From HGM13233 sp900762805 (GTDB lineage: Bacteria; Bacillota; Clostridia; Oscillospirales; Ruminococcaceae), in assembly GCA_937993755.1 (NCBI GenBank), contig CALKMA010000031.1:1-64000 (forward strand): a stretch of 64,000 nt of DNA, given 5' to 3'. The position numbers and the translations under genes were made by a program. Within the stretch, counting starts at the first letter, position 1, and each line of letters opens with the position of its first letter. A model generated the notes under the pieces. That model was not told the origin of the DNA, made no database searches, and worked only from the letters and a program-made list of their open reading frames with translations. Shown here in pieces: positions 16,273-25,025 of the stretch.

Positions 16273-17616
16273 CTATTTTATCAGCAGGGCGCTGGCGATC
16301 GAGAAGTAGAGCATCAGCCCCAGAATGTCGATGGCGGAGGTAATGAGCGGGCCGGCCATAATGGCAGGGTCGATGCGAAGCACCTTGGCGGCCATCGGCA
16401 GCGCCGCGCCCAGCAGGTTGCTCATCAGCACCACTGCGATAAGGCAGAGCGATACGACGGCGGCGCAGCCCAGCAGGTTGGCCATGCCCTGGTACATCAG
16501 CACCATGCGCAGGAAGTTGACGGCGGCGAGGCAGACGCCGGTCAGCAGCGCGGCGCCTGTCTCCTTGCCAAGCACACGGAAGAAGTCCCGCGAGCCGATC
16601 TCCCCAACGGCCAGCGCGCGGATGACGATGGTCGAGCTTTGGCAGCCGGCGTTGCCGCCGGTATCGGTCATCATGGGCATGGCGGCCACCAGCAGCGGCA
16701 GCACGGCGATAGCCTCTTCAAACGAGGTCAGCACGGTGCCCGACAGGATGCCGCTGAGCATCAGCAGCAGCAGCCAGACGATGCGGCTGCGCCACAGGCG
16801 GACGGGCGGTGTTTTGAGATAGGGCGACTCGCTGGGCAGCATGGCGTACATCTTCTGGAAGTCCTCGCTGGCCTCCTGCTCCATAACGTCGATGGCGTCG
16901 TCGATGGTCACGATGCCGACCAGCCGCCCCTCGGCGTCAACGACGGGCAGCGCCAGAAAGTCGTACTTGGACAGCAGCGCGGCCGCCTGCTCGCGGTCGT
17001 CCGACGTGGCGACCGACTTGACGTCGCTGTACATGATCTCCCTGATGGTATCGTCGTTCGACGCGAAGAGCATATCCTTGAAGGATACGACGCCGATCAG
17101 CTTGCGGCGGGCGTCGGTCACATAGCAGATATAGATGGTTTCCAGGTCGATGCCCGTGCGGCGGATGCGTTCGATGGCCGCCGAAACGGTCATATTCTCC
17201 TTGAGCTCGGCAAATTCAGCCGTCATGATGCTCCCGACGGTGCCGGGCGCGTAGTTGAGGAAGCGGTTGATCAGGTCGCGCGTGTCGGGGCTGGCGTTTT
17301 TCAGCACCCGCTTCACGACATTGGCCGGCAGATCCTCCAGCATATCGACGGCGTCATCAACATACAGATCCTCGATGATGACCTTCAGCTCGCGGTCGGA
17401 AAAGGCTGTGATGATAAAGGTCTGCGTCTCGCTGTCAAGGCTGGCAAAGACGTCGGCCGCCACGTCCTTGTCGAGCAGGCGGAAGACGACCAGCGAGCGC
17501 TCGTTTTCGATATCGTTGATATAGTCGGCTATATCGGCCACCGGCAGCTCGTTGATGGCTTGCTTGAGCGCACGGTACTTTTTCGCTTCATAGAGGGAAG
17601 TCAGCTGTTCAAACAT
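16273..17616 (-). CDS. mgtE: Magnesium transporter MgtE (second copy)
   Basis: This 447-residue Mg2+ channel has the MgtE N-domain (about 1-125), two CBS domains (about 130-250) and five TM segments (about 280-447) with the family core TDTGGNAGCQSS. The cytoplasmic N and CBS domains normally sense Mg2+ and gate the pore. It lies 12 bases after a paralogue and is co-transcribed with it. The pair shares domain order but is clearly diverged, so it is an old duplication. Divalent cobalt or another metal is possible for one copy. Confidence 0.93.
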   Translation of the reverse strand: MFEQLTSLYEAKKYRALKQAINELPVADIADYINDIENERSLVVFRLLDKDVAADVFASLDSETQTFIITAFSDRELKVIIEDLYVDDAVDMLEDLPANVVKRVLKNASPDTRDLINRFLNYAPGTVGSIMTAEFAELKENMTVSAAIERIRRTGIDLETIYICYVTDARRKLIGVVSFKDMLFASNDDTIREIMYSDVKSVATSDDREQAAALLSKYDFLALPVVDAEGRLVGIVTIDDAIDVMEQEASEDFQKMYAMLPSESPYLKTPPVRLWRSRIVWLLLLMLSGILSGTVLTSFEEAIAVLPLLVAAMPMMTDTGGNAGCQSSTIVIRALAVGEIGSRDFFRVLGKETGAALLTGVCLAAVNFLRMVLMYQGMANLLGCAAVVSLCLIAVVLMSNLLGAALPMAAKVLRIDPAIMAGPLITSAIDILGLMLYFSIASALLIK

Positions 17617-17628
17617 GGCGCGCCCTCC

Positions 17629-18963
17629 TTACAGTCCCAAAAGCGCTGCCGAAACAAAGAAGTAGATCAGCAGCGAGGTGATATCGACAACGGTGGTCAG
17701 CAGCGGGGCAGCCATGACGGCCGGGTCGATGCCCACCGCCTTGGCACCCACCGACAGCAGCGCCGCGCACAGCTTGGCGATGAGCACGGCGGCAAACAGG
17801 CTGAGCGATACCGACAAGGCCAGCATCAGCCCGCCCGGCCAGATGAGGATGCGCAGGAAGTTGGCGGCGGCCAGCGTCGCCCCCACCAGGAAGGAGGCAG
17901 CCAGCTCTTTTTTTACAACGGCGCGCCAGTCGCGCGTCGTCAGCTCGCCGACGGCGAAGCTGCGGATGATGGTGGTGGACACCTGCGTGCCGGCATTGCC
18001 GGCGGTTCCCATCAGCATGGGAACGAAGGTTACCAGCGCCGGCACGGCGGTCAGCGCGTGCTCGAACCCGCTGAGCACCATGCCGCTGAGCGTCGATGAA
18101 ACCATCAGCACCAGCAGCCACACGACGCGGTTGCGGGCCAGCGCGTACACCGGCGTATCGAGATAGGCCTCGTCGGACGGCAGCACGGCGGCCATTTTGT
18201 GGAAGTCCTCGGTCGTCTCCCGCTCGATGACGTCGATGGCGTCATCGACCGTGACGATGCCGACCAGGCGGTTTTCGGCATCGACCACCGGAACGGCCAG
18301 AAAGCCGTAGTGGCTGATGACGCCGGCCACCTCCTCGCGGTCGTCATCGGTATGCACCGAAACGACCTCGCGGTTCATAAGCTCCTCGATCGTCTCGTCG
18401 CCGTCGGCCAGCAGCAGATCGCGGAAGGAGACGACGCCCTCCAGCACGCGGCGGGCATCGGTGACGTAGCAGACATAGACTGTCTCCTTGTCGGCCCCGC
18501 AGGTGCGGACGCGGTTGATGGCCTGTGAGGCCGTCAGACCCTTCTTGAGGTCGAGATATTCGGCCGTCATGATGCTGCCGGCGCTGTCGGGCGCATAGTT
18601 GAGAAAGCGGTTGATGAGCGTCCGCGTGTCGGGGCGGGCGTTCTTGAGCACGCGCTTGACGATGTTGGCCGGCAGCTCGCCCACCAGATCGACGGCGTCG
18701 TCAACGTTGAGATCCTCCACCAGATCCTCGATCTCGGCGTTGCTGATGGAATTGATGATATTCTGCTGGACGTCGCTGTCAAGCTCGGCAAAAACGTCGG
18801 CTGCCTGATCCTTCTTGAGCAGCCGGAAAACGGTCACCGCCTCGGCGGGCGGCAGGGTCTGCAATATGTCCGCAATATCGACTTCGTTGGTCTCATACAG
18901 CGCGTCGGAGAGCTCTGCATAAGCTTTGTCTCGGATCAGCTCGGAAAGTTCAATATTCGTCAT
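17629..18963 (-). CDS. mgtE: Magnesium transporter MgtE (first copy)
   Basis: This 444-residue MgtE has the N-domain, CBS pair (near YVTDARRVLEGVVSFRD and LVGIVTVDDAID) and a five-TM pore with GTAGNAGTQVS. It is first of a tandem pair transcribed from a promoter 250 bases upstream, through a leader with a short ORF and an intrinsic terminator. No M-box riboswitch signature is present, so control is probably by the leader. Confidence 0.93.
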   Translation of the reverse strand: MTNIELSELIRDKAYAELSDALYETNEVDIADILQTLPPAEAVTVFRLLKKDQAADVFAELDSDVQQNIINSISNAEIEDLVEDLNVDDAVDLVGELPANIVKRVLKNARPDTRTLINRFLNYAPDSAGSIMTAEYLDLKKGLTASQAINRVRTCGADKETVYVCYVTDARRVLEGVVSFRDLLLADGDETIEELMNREVVSVHTDDDREEVAGVISHYGFLAVPVVDAENRLVGIVTVDDAIDVIERETTEDFHKMAAVLPSDEAYLDTPVYALARNRVVWLLVLMVSSTLSGMVLSGFEHALTAVPALVTFVPMLMGTAGNAGTQVSTTIIRSFAVGELTTRDWRAVVKKELAASFLVGATLAAANFLRILIWPGGLMLALSVSLSLFAAVLIAKLCAALLSVGAKAVGIDPAVMAAPLLTTVVDITSLLIYFFVSAALLGL

Positions 18964-18993
18964 ACTCTCTTATGGACATACAGTTCGCCACAG

Positions 18994-19029
18994 AAAAAAG
19001 CCGCAGCAAAGCTGAGCGCTTGCCGCGGC
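18994..19029 (-). terminator. Attenuator-like terminator in the mgtE leader
   Basis: On the minus strand a GC stem (19018-19029 with 19000-19012) is followed by six T (18994-18999). It lies after the leader ORF and about 30 bases before mgtE, where a constitutive terminator would block the operon, so it should be conditional. Confidence 0.8.
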
Positions 19030-19057
19030 GTGAACAACGAAACCCGCAGGGAAACCC

Positions 19058-19126
19058 CTACAGGGCTGCGACAGGAGCGCTGTTTTGCTTTAAGGCATCT
19101 GTGCTACTTCGATCGGGTATATCCAC
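19058..19126 (-). CDS. Leader peptide upstream of tandem mgtE
   Basis: A GTG with AAGGAG 8 bases upstream opens a 22-codon frame starting MDIPDRSST and ending APVAAL, then TAG. It ends about 30 bases before the attenuator hairpin. Position and the good ribosome site argue that it is translated. Its Pro codons recall MgtL of enterobacteria, but the sequence is unrelated and I do not know this peptide. Ribosome stalling or uncoupling in low Mg2+ is inferred. Confidence 0.6.
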   Translation of the reverse strand: MDIPDRSSTDALKQNSAPVAAL

Positions 19127-19219
19127 AAAACACACTCCTTTCTCTGTCGGTTTTGATAGGATCACCGCGCAGGCCGCCCCGCATAACTACGGAAACGTTT
19201 TTTTGCGGCGTTCTCTTTT

Positions 19220-19248
19220 ATTATATGTTTTTTGGCCGCCGATTGCAA
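19220..19248 (-). promoter_or_regulatory. Promoter of the mgtE leader-operon
   Basis: TTGCAA (19243-19248) and TATAAT (19220-19225) 17 bases apart; the predicted leader is about 250 nt long. Confidence 0.75.
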
Positions 19249-19256
19249 CCTTTTTA

Positions 19257-19285
19257 TTGACGCGGCTTCAAATTCACGTTATAAT
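19257..19285 (+). promoter_or_regulatory. Promoter of the E2-like gene
   Basis: TTGACG (19257-19262), 17 bases, TATAAT (19280-19285). It is back-to-back with the mgtE promoter. Confidence 0.85.
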
Positions 19286-19327
19286 GCAGAAGAGAGAGAA
19301 GCAATACAGTTTCAGGGAGGAAGCTCT

Positions 19328-20260
19328 ATGTTCGGAAGACGTGGGGACGGACGGGTCTTTAAGAAAATCGACCCCATCGTCCGCTTTACGCCGTATATCA
19401 TGAAGGACCGCAGCGACGCGCAGGTATTTATGACGCTTGACTGCGACTACGACTCCTGCTCGGCCTTCATGCGGCAGAAAAAGGCCGAGGGGCACAACAA
19501 TATCACCATGATGTCCCTCATCATCGCCGGCTATGTCCGCGCCCTCTCCAAGCGGCCGGAGCCGAACCGCTTTGTCATTGCCAAAAAGCTCTATGTACGC
19601 AACCATATGTGCGTCACCTTTACCGCCGTCAGCAAGCGCGACAGCGAAGAGGTCAATGAAGTTACCATCAAGGTCTATTTCGACCCGTCGCGGGACACCG
19701 TCTTTACCGTTTCCGACCGTATCGCCCGCGCACTGGAGCAGAACCTCGGCGAGAATACGGCCGACAACGCCACGCTCAAGGTGGCCAACGGCATCCTTTC
19801 GGTGCCGCTGCTGCCCTCCTTTCTGGTCAACGTTCTGATGTGGGCCGACCGCCGCGGGATGCTGCCGCGCGCGCTTATCGACGCCTCTCCCTTCCATTCC
19901 AGCATGGTCATCACCAACATGGCGTCCATCAAAATGAATTCGGTCTACCACCACATCTACAATTTCGGCAATGTCGGCATGTTTATCGGCATGGGCAAGC
20001 GCACCACCCGCCTGTCGCTCGACAGCGAGGGCCGTCTCAAATCCCGCCGCGTCATCCCTCTGGGCATCGTTATCGACGAGCGCCTGTGCGCCGGTGCGAC
20101 CTACGCCATGGCCGTCCACCACTGGGAATATTATATGAAGCACCCTGAGCTGCTGGAGACCCCGCCTGAGCCGGAGGAGGTCCGCTATGAAAACGGGATG
20201 GAATACCATCTTGTCGGCGACCGGCCGGATTACGGGAAGAAGCAGCGGCCGGCCAGCTGA
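19328..20260 (+). CDS. Stand-alone 2-oxoacid dehydrogenase E2 acyltransferase-like protein
   Basis: This 310-residue protein starts MFGRRGDGRVFKKIDPIVRF and is like the CAT-fold catalytic domain of E2 subunits, but has no lipoyl or subunit-binding domain. The active-site HxxxDG of E2 is replaced near residue 263 by the segment DERLCAGATYA, so standard acyl transfer is doubtful. The ATG has AGGAGG 7 bases upstream. No E1 or E3 gene is nearby. Such free E2-like proteins occur in several Clostridia; their role is unknown. Confidence 0.78.
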   Translation: MFGRRGDGRVFKKIDPIVRFTPYIMKDRSDAQVFMTLDCDYDSCSAFMRQKKAEGHNNITMMSLIIAGYVRALSKRPEPNRFVIAKKLYVRNHMCVTFTAVSKRDSEEVNEVTIKVYFDPSRDTVFTVSDRIARALEQNLGENTADNATLKVANGILSVPLLPSFLVNVLMWADRRGMLPRALIDASPFHSSMVITNMASIKMNSVYHHIYNFGNVGMFIGMGKRTTRLSLDSEGRLKSRRVIPLGIVIDERLCAGATYAMAVHHWEYYMKHPELLETPPEPEEVRYENGMEYHLVGDRPDYGKKQRPAS

Positions 20261-20271
20261 CCGGCTGCCGG

Positions 20272-20302
20272 GCCGGAGCAGGCCTGCTCCGGCGGCGCTT
20301 TT
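20272..20302 (+). terminator. Terminator of the E2-like gene
   Basis: A perfect 22-base palindrome (20272-20293) followed by GCGCTTTTGG, 12 bases after the stop. Confidence 0.7.
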
Positions 20303-20366
20303 GGCAAGGCCGCCAGCCTGACAGAGCATGGCAGCCTCAAGCCGCGACTATCAGACAAACAAGCAA

Positions 20367-20402
20367 AGCGCCCGAAAGGCCAGCCTTTCGGGCGCTTCTT
20401 TT
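20367..20402. terminator. Bidirectional terminator between convergent genes
   Basis: A 13-bp stem AGCGCCCGAAAGG with its complement around CCAG, with TTCTTTT on the plus side and a T-rich run on the minus side. The remaining 20403-20572 is GC-rich and holds nothing else that I can support. Confidence 0.8.
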
Positions 20403-20572
20403 CTGAAGCCGGCTTTTCAGCCGCGCCTTGAGCGCGCTTTGCCGTGCGCGCCGGCTTGGCTTTTCATGCCGGCCCTGCCGCCTTGTGCGGCGGTCCGGCG
20501 GTTGCTGTGCCGAAGCCTTTTCGCGCGGCGTTCGGTTTTTCGATGCGGCGGGCGGCTGCCCGGCGCGCGCTC

Positions 20573-21928
20573 CTACAAAACGGAAATATATTTCCTGTCG
20601 GCGCGGCGGTACATCAATATCATGTACACCAGGCTGATGGTCTCGGCGATCGGGAAGGCAAGCCAGACATAATCGAGGCCGGCAAAGGTGGCCAGCAGCC
20701 AAGCGGCGGGCAGCAGCAGCACAATCTGCCGCAGGATCGAGTTGATCATGCTGTAAAGGCCGACACCGATGCCCTGAAAGACGCCTGACAGCACGATGCT
20801 GACCGAGGCGGGGATAAAGCACAGCCCGATGATGCGGAAGGCGGGCACGCCGATCGCCAGCAGCTCCTCGGATGAGCCGAACAGCATGAACATCCTGTCG
20901 GGGATCAGCTCAAAGACGGCGGTGCCGACCACCATGATGGCGATACCGACAAGCAGCGCGCTGCGCAGCGTGGCATAGATGCGCTCCTTCTTCCGCGCGC
21001 CGTAGTTATAGCCGATAATGGGTGTCTGCCCGCTGTTGAGGCCGAAGATGGGCATAAACACAAAGCTGTTGAGCTTGAAATAGGCCCCCAGCACCGAGAC
21101 GGCCGTCTCGGAAAACTGCTTGAGGATCAGATTGAGCAGGAAGGTCATCAGCGAGCCGATGGCCTGCATGATGATGCTGGGCACACCGACGACATAGATG
21201 GCGCGCACTGTCTCGCCGCGCAGACGCAGGTGGCGGAAATGCACCGGCAGCTCCGGGTTGAAGCGGCGGACAAGGATGATGCCCGCGATCATGGCCAGCA
21301 CCTGCCCGATGACAGTGGCGATGGCGGCCCCGCGCACACCCAGCTCCGGGAAGCCGTAGCGGCCGAAAATGAGGATGGGGTCGAGCACGATATTTGTGGC
21401 GGCCCCGACGATCTGCGTGATCATCGAGAGCGTTGTTTTGCCGGTGGCCTGCAGCATCTTTTCAGTCATGACCGAGTGGAACACGCCCATGCCGTAAACC
21501 GTAACGATCGACAGATATTCCTCGCCGAGGCGGACAGTCTCCGGGTTATCGCTGACAGCCCTCATGTAAGGGCCGGTGAAGAGCAGACCAAGCACCAGAA
21601 AGACCAGGCCTGAAAGGGTGGCCAGCGTCAGCCCGTTGCCGGCGGCCCGCTCGGCATCCTCGTGGCGGCGCGCCCCCAGGCAGCGCGAAATGAGCGAATA
21701 GGTTCCGACCGCCGTACCGACGCCGACGGCGCTCATCAGCATCTGGATGGGAAAGGCCAGCGACAGCGCCGCCAGACCGTTATTCGAATACTGCGAAACA
21801 TAAATGCTGTCCACGATGTTGTACAGCGCCTGTATGAACATCGACACCATAATGGGCAGCGACATCGAAATGAGCAGCCGCATGGGCGCCATTGTCCCCA
21901 TTTTGTTTTCTTTGATCTGTTTTTCCAT
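20573..21928 (-). CDS. MATE family efflux transporter
   Basis: This 451-residue membrane protein has 12 TM segments in two MatE repeats (LPIMVSMFIQALYNIVDSIY near the start and PSIIMQAIGSLMTFLLNLIL at the repeat start). It should export drugs or metabolites using Na+ or H+. I start at the ATG for MEKQIKENK with GGAG 6 bases upstream; a longer frame runs into the promoter. It is divergent from copA and separated by 280 bases. Confidence 0.9.
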   Translation of the reverse strand: MEKQIKENKMGTMAPMRLLISMSLPIMVSMFIQALYNIVDSIYVSQYSNNGLAALSLAFPIQMLMSAVGVGTAVGTYSLISRCLGARRHEDAERAAGNGLTLATLSGLVFLVLGLLFTGPYMRAVSDNPETVRLGEEYLSIVTVYGMGVFHSVMTEKMLQATGKTTLSMITQIVGAATNIVLDPILIFGRYGFPELGVRGAAIATVIGQVLAMIAGIILVRRFNPELPVHFRHLRLRGETVRAIYVVGVPSIIMQAIGSLMTFLLNLILKQFSETAVSVLGAYFKLNSFVFMPIFGLNSGQTPIIGYNYGARKKERIYATLRSALLVGIAIMVVGTAVFELIPDRMFMLFGSSEELLAIGVPAFRIIGLCFIPASVSIVLSGVFQGIGVGLYSMINSILRQIVLLLPAAWLLATFAGLDYVWLAFPIAETISLVYMILMYRRADRKYISVL

Positions 21929-21976
21929 TCTATTCTCCGTGTACTGGCCTCGCCAAGTATTATTATACAAATGAAT

Positions 21977-22005
21977 ATTATAACAAGCCCGTCGCATGAA
22001 GTAAA
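21977..22005 (-). promoter_or_regulatory. Promoter of the MATE gene
   Basis: TTTACT (22000-22005) and TATAAT (21977-21982) with a 17-base spacer on the minus strand. Confidence 0.65.
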
Positions 22006-22053
22006 GCGATTGCGTCTCAACGGGGGCGGAGCCGGCAAAAGTTCGTGTAAAAG

Positions 22054-22127
22054 TGCCAAAATAGCATAGGCTAACCGCCTTCGGTTGGGCAAAACAGAGA
22101 AAATCCTATAAAACTACCAAAATGGTA
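22054..22127. promoter_or_regulatory. Two similar 13-bp dyads upstream of copA
   Basis: TGCCAAAATAGCA (22054-22066) and TACCAAAATGGTA (22115-22127) share the CCAAAAT core and have inverted arms. They lie 61 bases apart between the divergent MATE and copA genes. The pattern differs from the CopY box and from CsoR sites I know, so the regulator is unidentified. A -10 like TATACT lies further downstream near 22150. Confidence 0.5.
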
Positions 22128-22208
22128 TGTTATTCTTGGCGGTTTGTGGTATACTGAAATCAAAGGGCTTTTCCCCCTTACAATATTTGGAAAGAGATCA
22201 CAACTGCC

Positions 22209-24446
22209 ATGGATACACACAAGACCTTTGTCGTCGTCGGGATGAGCTGCGCCGCCTGCTCGCGCGCCGTGGAGCGCGCCGTCTCGCGGCTGCCGTTCGT
22301 TTCGGCGGCAGCCGTCAATCTGGCGACCGAAAAAATGTTCGTCTCCTATGACGACAGCCGGGGCACCGAGCAGCAGATACGCGACGCCGTAACGGCTGCC
22401 GGCTTCGAGCTGAAGGATTTCAAGGAGCAGGCACCCGGAAAGGCGCCCACCGACCGCATGGCGGAATACCGCAAGGCGCGCCGCCGCTTTTTCCTGCTGC
22501 TGGTATTTTCACTGTCGCTCATCTACATCGCCATGGGCGAAATGATGGGCCTGCCCATCCCGGCCGCCATCTCGCACATGAACAATTATGCGCTCAACTG
22601 CTACATCCAGCTGTTGCTGTGCGTCATCGTCATGGTCATCGGCCGGCAATTCTACATCGGCGGCTTCAAGGCCATCCTCCGCGGCGCCCCCAATATGGAC
22701 AGTCTGGTCGCCGTGGCGACCGGCACCGCCTTTATCTACAGCGTCTACGGCATGATCGCGGCCTTCCGGTCAGGTGAGCATACCATGCTCTACTACGATT
22801 CGCCGGCCATGATCATCACTCTTATCATGCTGGGCCGTCTGCTGGAGACGCGCCAGAAGGGCCGCACCGGCGACGCCATCGACCGCCTCTATGCTCTGGC
22901 CGCACCGACGGCTCTGGTCGAAAAGAACGGCTCGACCGTTGAGCTGCCCGTTGAAATGGTGCAGAGCGGCGATATCTGCCTTGTCAAGCCGGGCTACAAG
23001 ATCCCGGTAGACGGCGAGATCCTGGAGGGCGAAACGACGGTCGATGAATCCATGCTGACGGGCGAAAGCATGCCGGTCGAAAAGAAGGCGGGCGACCGTG
23101 TGACGGGCGCCACCGTCAACGGCAGCGGCGCCCTCCGTGTGCGCGCCACCGCCGTGGGAGCTGACAGCACGCTGGCCGGCATCATCCGCATCGTGGAGGA
23201 GGCCTCAGGCAGCAAGGCGCCCATCCAAAAGCTGGCCGACGTTATTGCCGGTTACTTTGTTCCGGCCGCCTTCGGCATCGCGCTGCTGGCCGCCGTCATC
23301 TGGCTCATCGCCGGAGAGAGCTTTGATTTCGCGCTCAAAATCTTCGTGAGCGTTCTGGTCATTTCCTGCCCCTGCTCGCTCGGCCTGGCCACGCCGACCG
23401 CCATCATTGTCGGCACAGGCGTCGGCGCCCGCAAGGGCATCCTGTTCAAGAACGGTGAAACGCTGCAAAAGTGCAGCGGCATCGACACCGTCGTGTTTGA
23501 TAAGACCGGCACACTTACCGTCGGCCGCCCGGAGGTGACCGATATCGTGCCGGCTGACGGCGTGACCGAAGACCGGCTGCTTCAGCTGGCCGCCAGCGCC
23601 GAATACACCAGCGGCCACCCGCTGGCCGAGGCCATCGTGACCTATGCCGAGGACAAGGGCGTTGCCCTGCTGCCCTCGTCGGGTCTGGCGACTGTCGGCG
23701 GGCGCGGCGTGACGGCGCTGGTTGACGGCGAAACCATCGTAGCCGGCAACGCCGCCTTCATGCGCGAGCAGTCGGTCGAGCTTGGCTCGCTGGAGGCCGC
23801 TGCCTCGCGGCTGGCCGCCAAGGCCAAGACCCCCATGTATTTTGCCGCCGGCCGCCGGCCGCTCGGCGTCATCGCCGTGGCCGACCGCATCAAGCCCGAC
23901 AGCGCCGAGGCCGTCTCGCGCCTGCGGGCGCTGGGCGTCAAAACCGCCATCATTACAGGCGACAACCGCCAGACGGCCGAGGCCATTGCCGCCGAGGCCG
24001 GCACCGATTCCGTGCTGTATGAGGTGCTGCCCGCCGGCAAGGCCGAGGAGATCGCCGCCATGCGCCAGAACGGCCGGTCGGTCGCCATGGTGGGGGACGG
24101 CATCAACGACGCGCCCGCGCTGGCTACCGCCGACGTCGGCATCGCCGTCGGCAGCGGCACCGATATCGCCGTTTCGGCCTCCGATGTCGTGCTAATCGGC
24201 AGCTCTCTCTCGGCGGTGCCCAAGGCGATCCGCCTCAGCCGCGCCGTGCTGCGCAACATCAAGCAGAATCTGCTCTGGGCCTTCTGCTACAACACGCTGG
24301 CCATCCCCATCGCCGCCGGGCTGCTCTACGCCTTCGGCGGGCCGCTGCTCAGCCCCGTCATTTCCGCAGCCTGTATGTCGCTGTCGTCGGTCACTGTAGT
24401 AACTAACGCTCTGCGTTTGAATTTTATCGATCTCGAAAGGAAGTAG
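22209..24446 (+). CDS. copA: Copper-exporting P1B-type ATPase
   Basis: This 745-residue membrane ATPase pumps Cu+ out of the cytoplasm. One N-terminal HMA domain has GMSCAACS (about 12-19). The actuator carries TGES, the transmembrane metal site is CPC (ISCPCSLG, about 385), the phosphorylation site is DKTGTLT (about 432), and the ATP-binding domain has SGHPLAEA, then GDGINDAP. It is followed 3 bases later by a small HMA chaperone. Silver transport is also usual for the family. Confidence 0.95.
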   Translation: MDTHKTFVVVGMSCAACSRAVERAVSRLPFVSAAAVNLATEKMFVSYDDSRGTEQQIRDAVTAAGFELKDFKEQAPGKAPTDRMAEYRKARRRFFLLLVFSLSLIYIAMGEMMGLPIPAAISHMNNYALNCYIQLLLCVIVMVIGRQFYIGGFKAILRGAPNMDSLVAVATGTAFIYSVYGMIAAFRSGEHTMLYYDSPAMIITLIMLGRLLETRQKGRTGDAIDRLYALAAPTALVEKNGSTVELPVEMVQSGDICLVKPGYKIPVDGEILEGETTVDESMLTGESMPVEKKAGDRVTGATVNGSGALRVRATAVGADSTLAGIIRIVEEASGSKAPIQKLADVIAGYFVPAAFGIALLAAVIWLIAGESFDFALKIFVSVLVISCPCSLGLATPTAIIVGTGVGARKGILFKNGETLQKCSGIDTVVFDKTGTLTVGRPEVTDIVPADGVTEDRLLQLAASAEYTSGHPLAEAIVTYAEDKGVALLPSSGLATVGGRGVTALVDGETIVAGNAAFMREQSVELGSLEAAASRLAAKAKTPMYFAAGRRPLGVIAVADRIKPDSAEAVSRLRALGVKTAIITGDNRQTAEAIAAEAGTDSVLYEVLPAGKAEEIAAMRQNGRSVAMVGDGINDAPALATADVGIAVGSGTDIAVSASDVVLIGSSLSAVPKAIRLSRAVLRNIKQNLLWAFCYNTLAIPIAAGLLYAFGGPLLSPVISAACMSLSSVTVVTNALRLNFIDLERK

Positions 24447-24449
24447 ACT

Positions 24450-24644
24450 ATGGAAGTATTCAAAACCAAGGGTATGATGTGCGGCCACTGCTCGGCCCGC
24501 GTCGAAAAGGCACTGCTGGCGCATGAGGGCGTCACCGCCGTCAAGGCCGATTATGAAACAGGCATTGTCGAGGTGGACACCACCCTGCCGCGCAGTACCG
24601 TCGCCGAGCTGATCGAGGCGACGGGGTATGACGTGGTGGAGTAA
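24450..24644 (+). CDS. copZ: Copper chaperone (HMA domain)
   Basis: This 64-residue protein is a single heavy-metal-associated domain with the Cu+-binding motif GMMCGHCSARVEKAL and the C-terminal GYDVVE. It delivers Cu+ to CopA. The gene starts 3 bases after the copA stop, with AGGAAGT upstream, and shares the terminator at 24862. Confidence 0.92.
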   Translation: MEVFKTKGMMCGHCSARVEKALLAHEGVTAVKADYETGIVEVDTTLPRSTVAELIEATGYDVVE

Positions 24645-24735
24645 GCCCCGCCGTGCTGCCTTGCCGGCAAAGCATATGTCCGCCCGGCACGCTTTTGACG
24701 CTGTGCTTTGAGGCTGTATTCTAAAGCCGCGCCTT

Positions 24736-24848
24736 GAAGCCGTGCCCCAGGGCTGTGCCCCGAAGCCGCACTCTGAAGCCGTGCCCCAGGGCTGTGCCCC
24801 GAAGCCGCACTCTGAAGCCGTACCCCAAAGGCTGTGCCCTGCGGCTAT
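24736..24848. repeat. 39-bp tandem repeat, about 2.9 copies
   Basis: Copies start at 24736, 24775 and 24814, each beginning GAAGCCGT; the first two are identical and the third is diverged and short. A 39-base unit keeps an open frame (13 codons), yet no start or ribosome site supports translation. Confidence 0.85.
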
Positions 24849-24861
24849 ACCGTGAGACCAT

Positions 24862-24899
24862 GCCGCCGTCCCCTCGTCCGAGGGGGCGGCGGCTTTTTT
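24862..24899 (+). terminator. Terminator of the copA-copZ operon
   Basis: GCCGCCGTCCCCTCG and its near complement form a strong stem followed by TTTTTT. Confidence 0.85.
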
Positions 24900-24982
24900 A
24901 TAGGCGATCAGCTTCAGAGCCAACAAGCCCGCGCCCCGCCCCTTCCGAAGAACAGGGGGACGGAAAGCACCCAAGCAAAGCG

Positions 24983-25025
24983 CCCGGCGCTCCTTTTCAG
25001 GTAAAGGAGCGCCGGGTATTCTTTA
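24983..25025. terminator. Second strong hairpin downstream of copZ
   Basis: A perfect 14-bp stem (24983-24996 with 25003-25016) around TCAGGT, then TATTCTTTAT. The DNA between here and the tRNA (25026-25160) has no recognisable gene. Confidence 0.65.

Noticed and set aside
18964..19250. M-box riboswitch for mgtE
   Set aside because: The conserved M-box core sequences are not present; a leader ORF and terminator are found instead.
24192..24974. A minus-strand frame that includes the 39-bp repeats as 13-residue units
   Set aside because: It overlaps the end of copA and all of copZ, has no ribosome site, and the repeated peptide is just the read-out of the DNA repeat.
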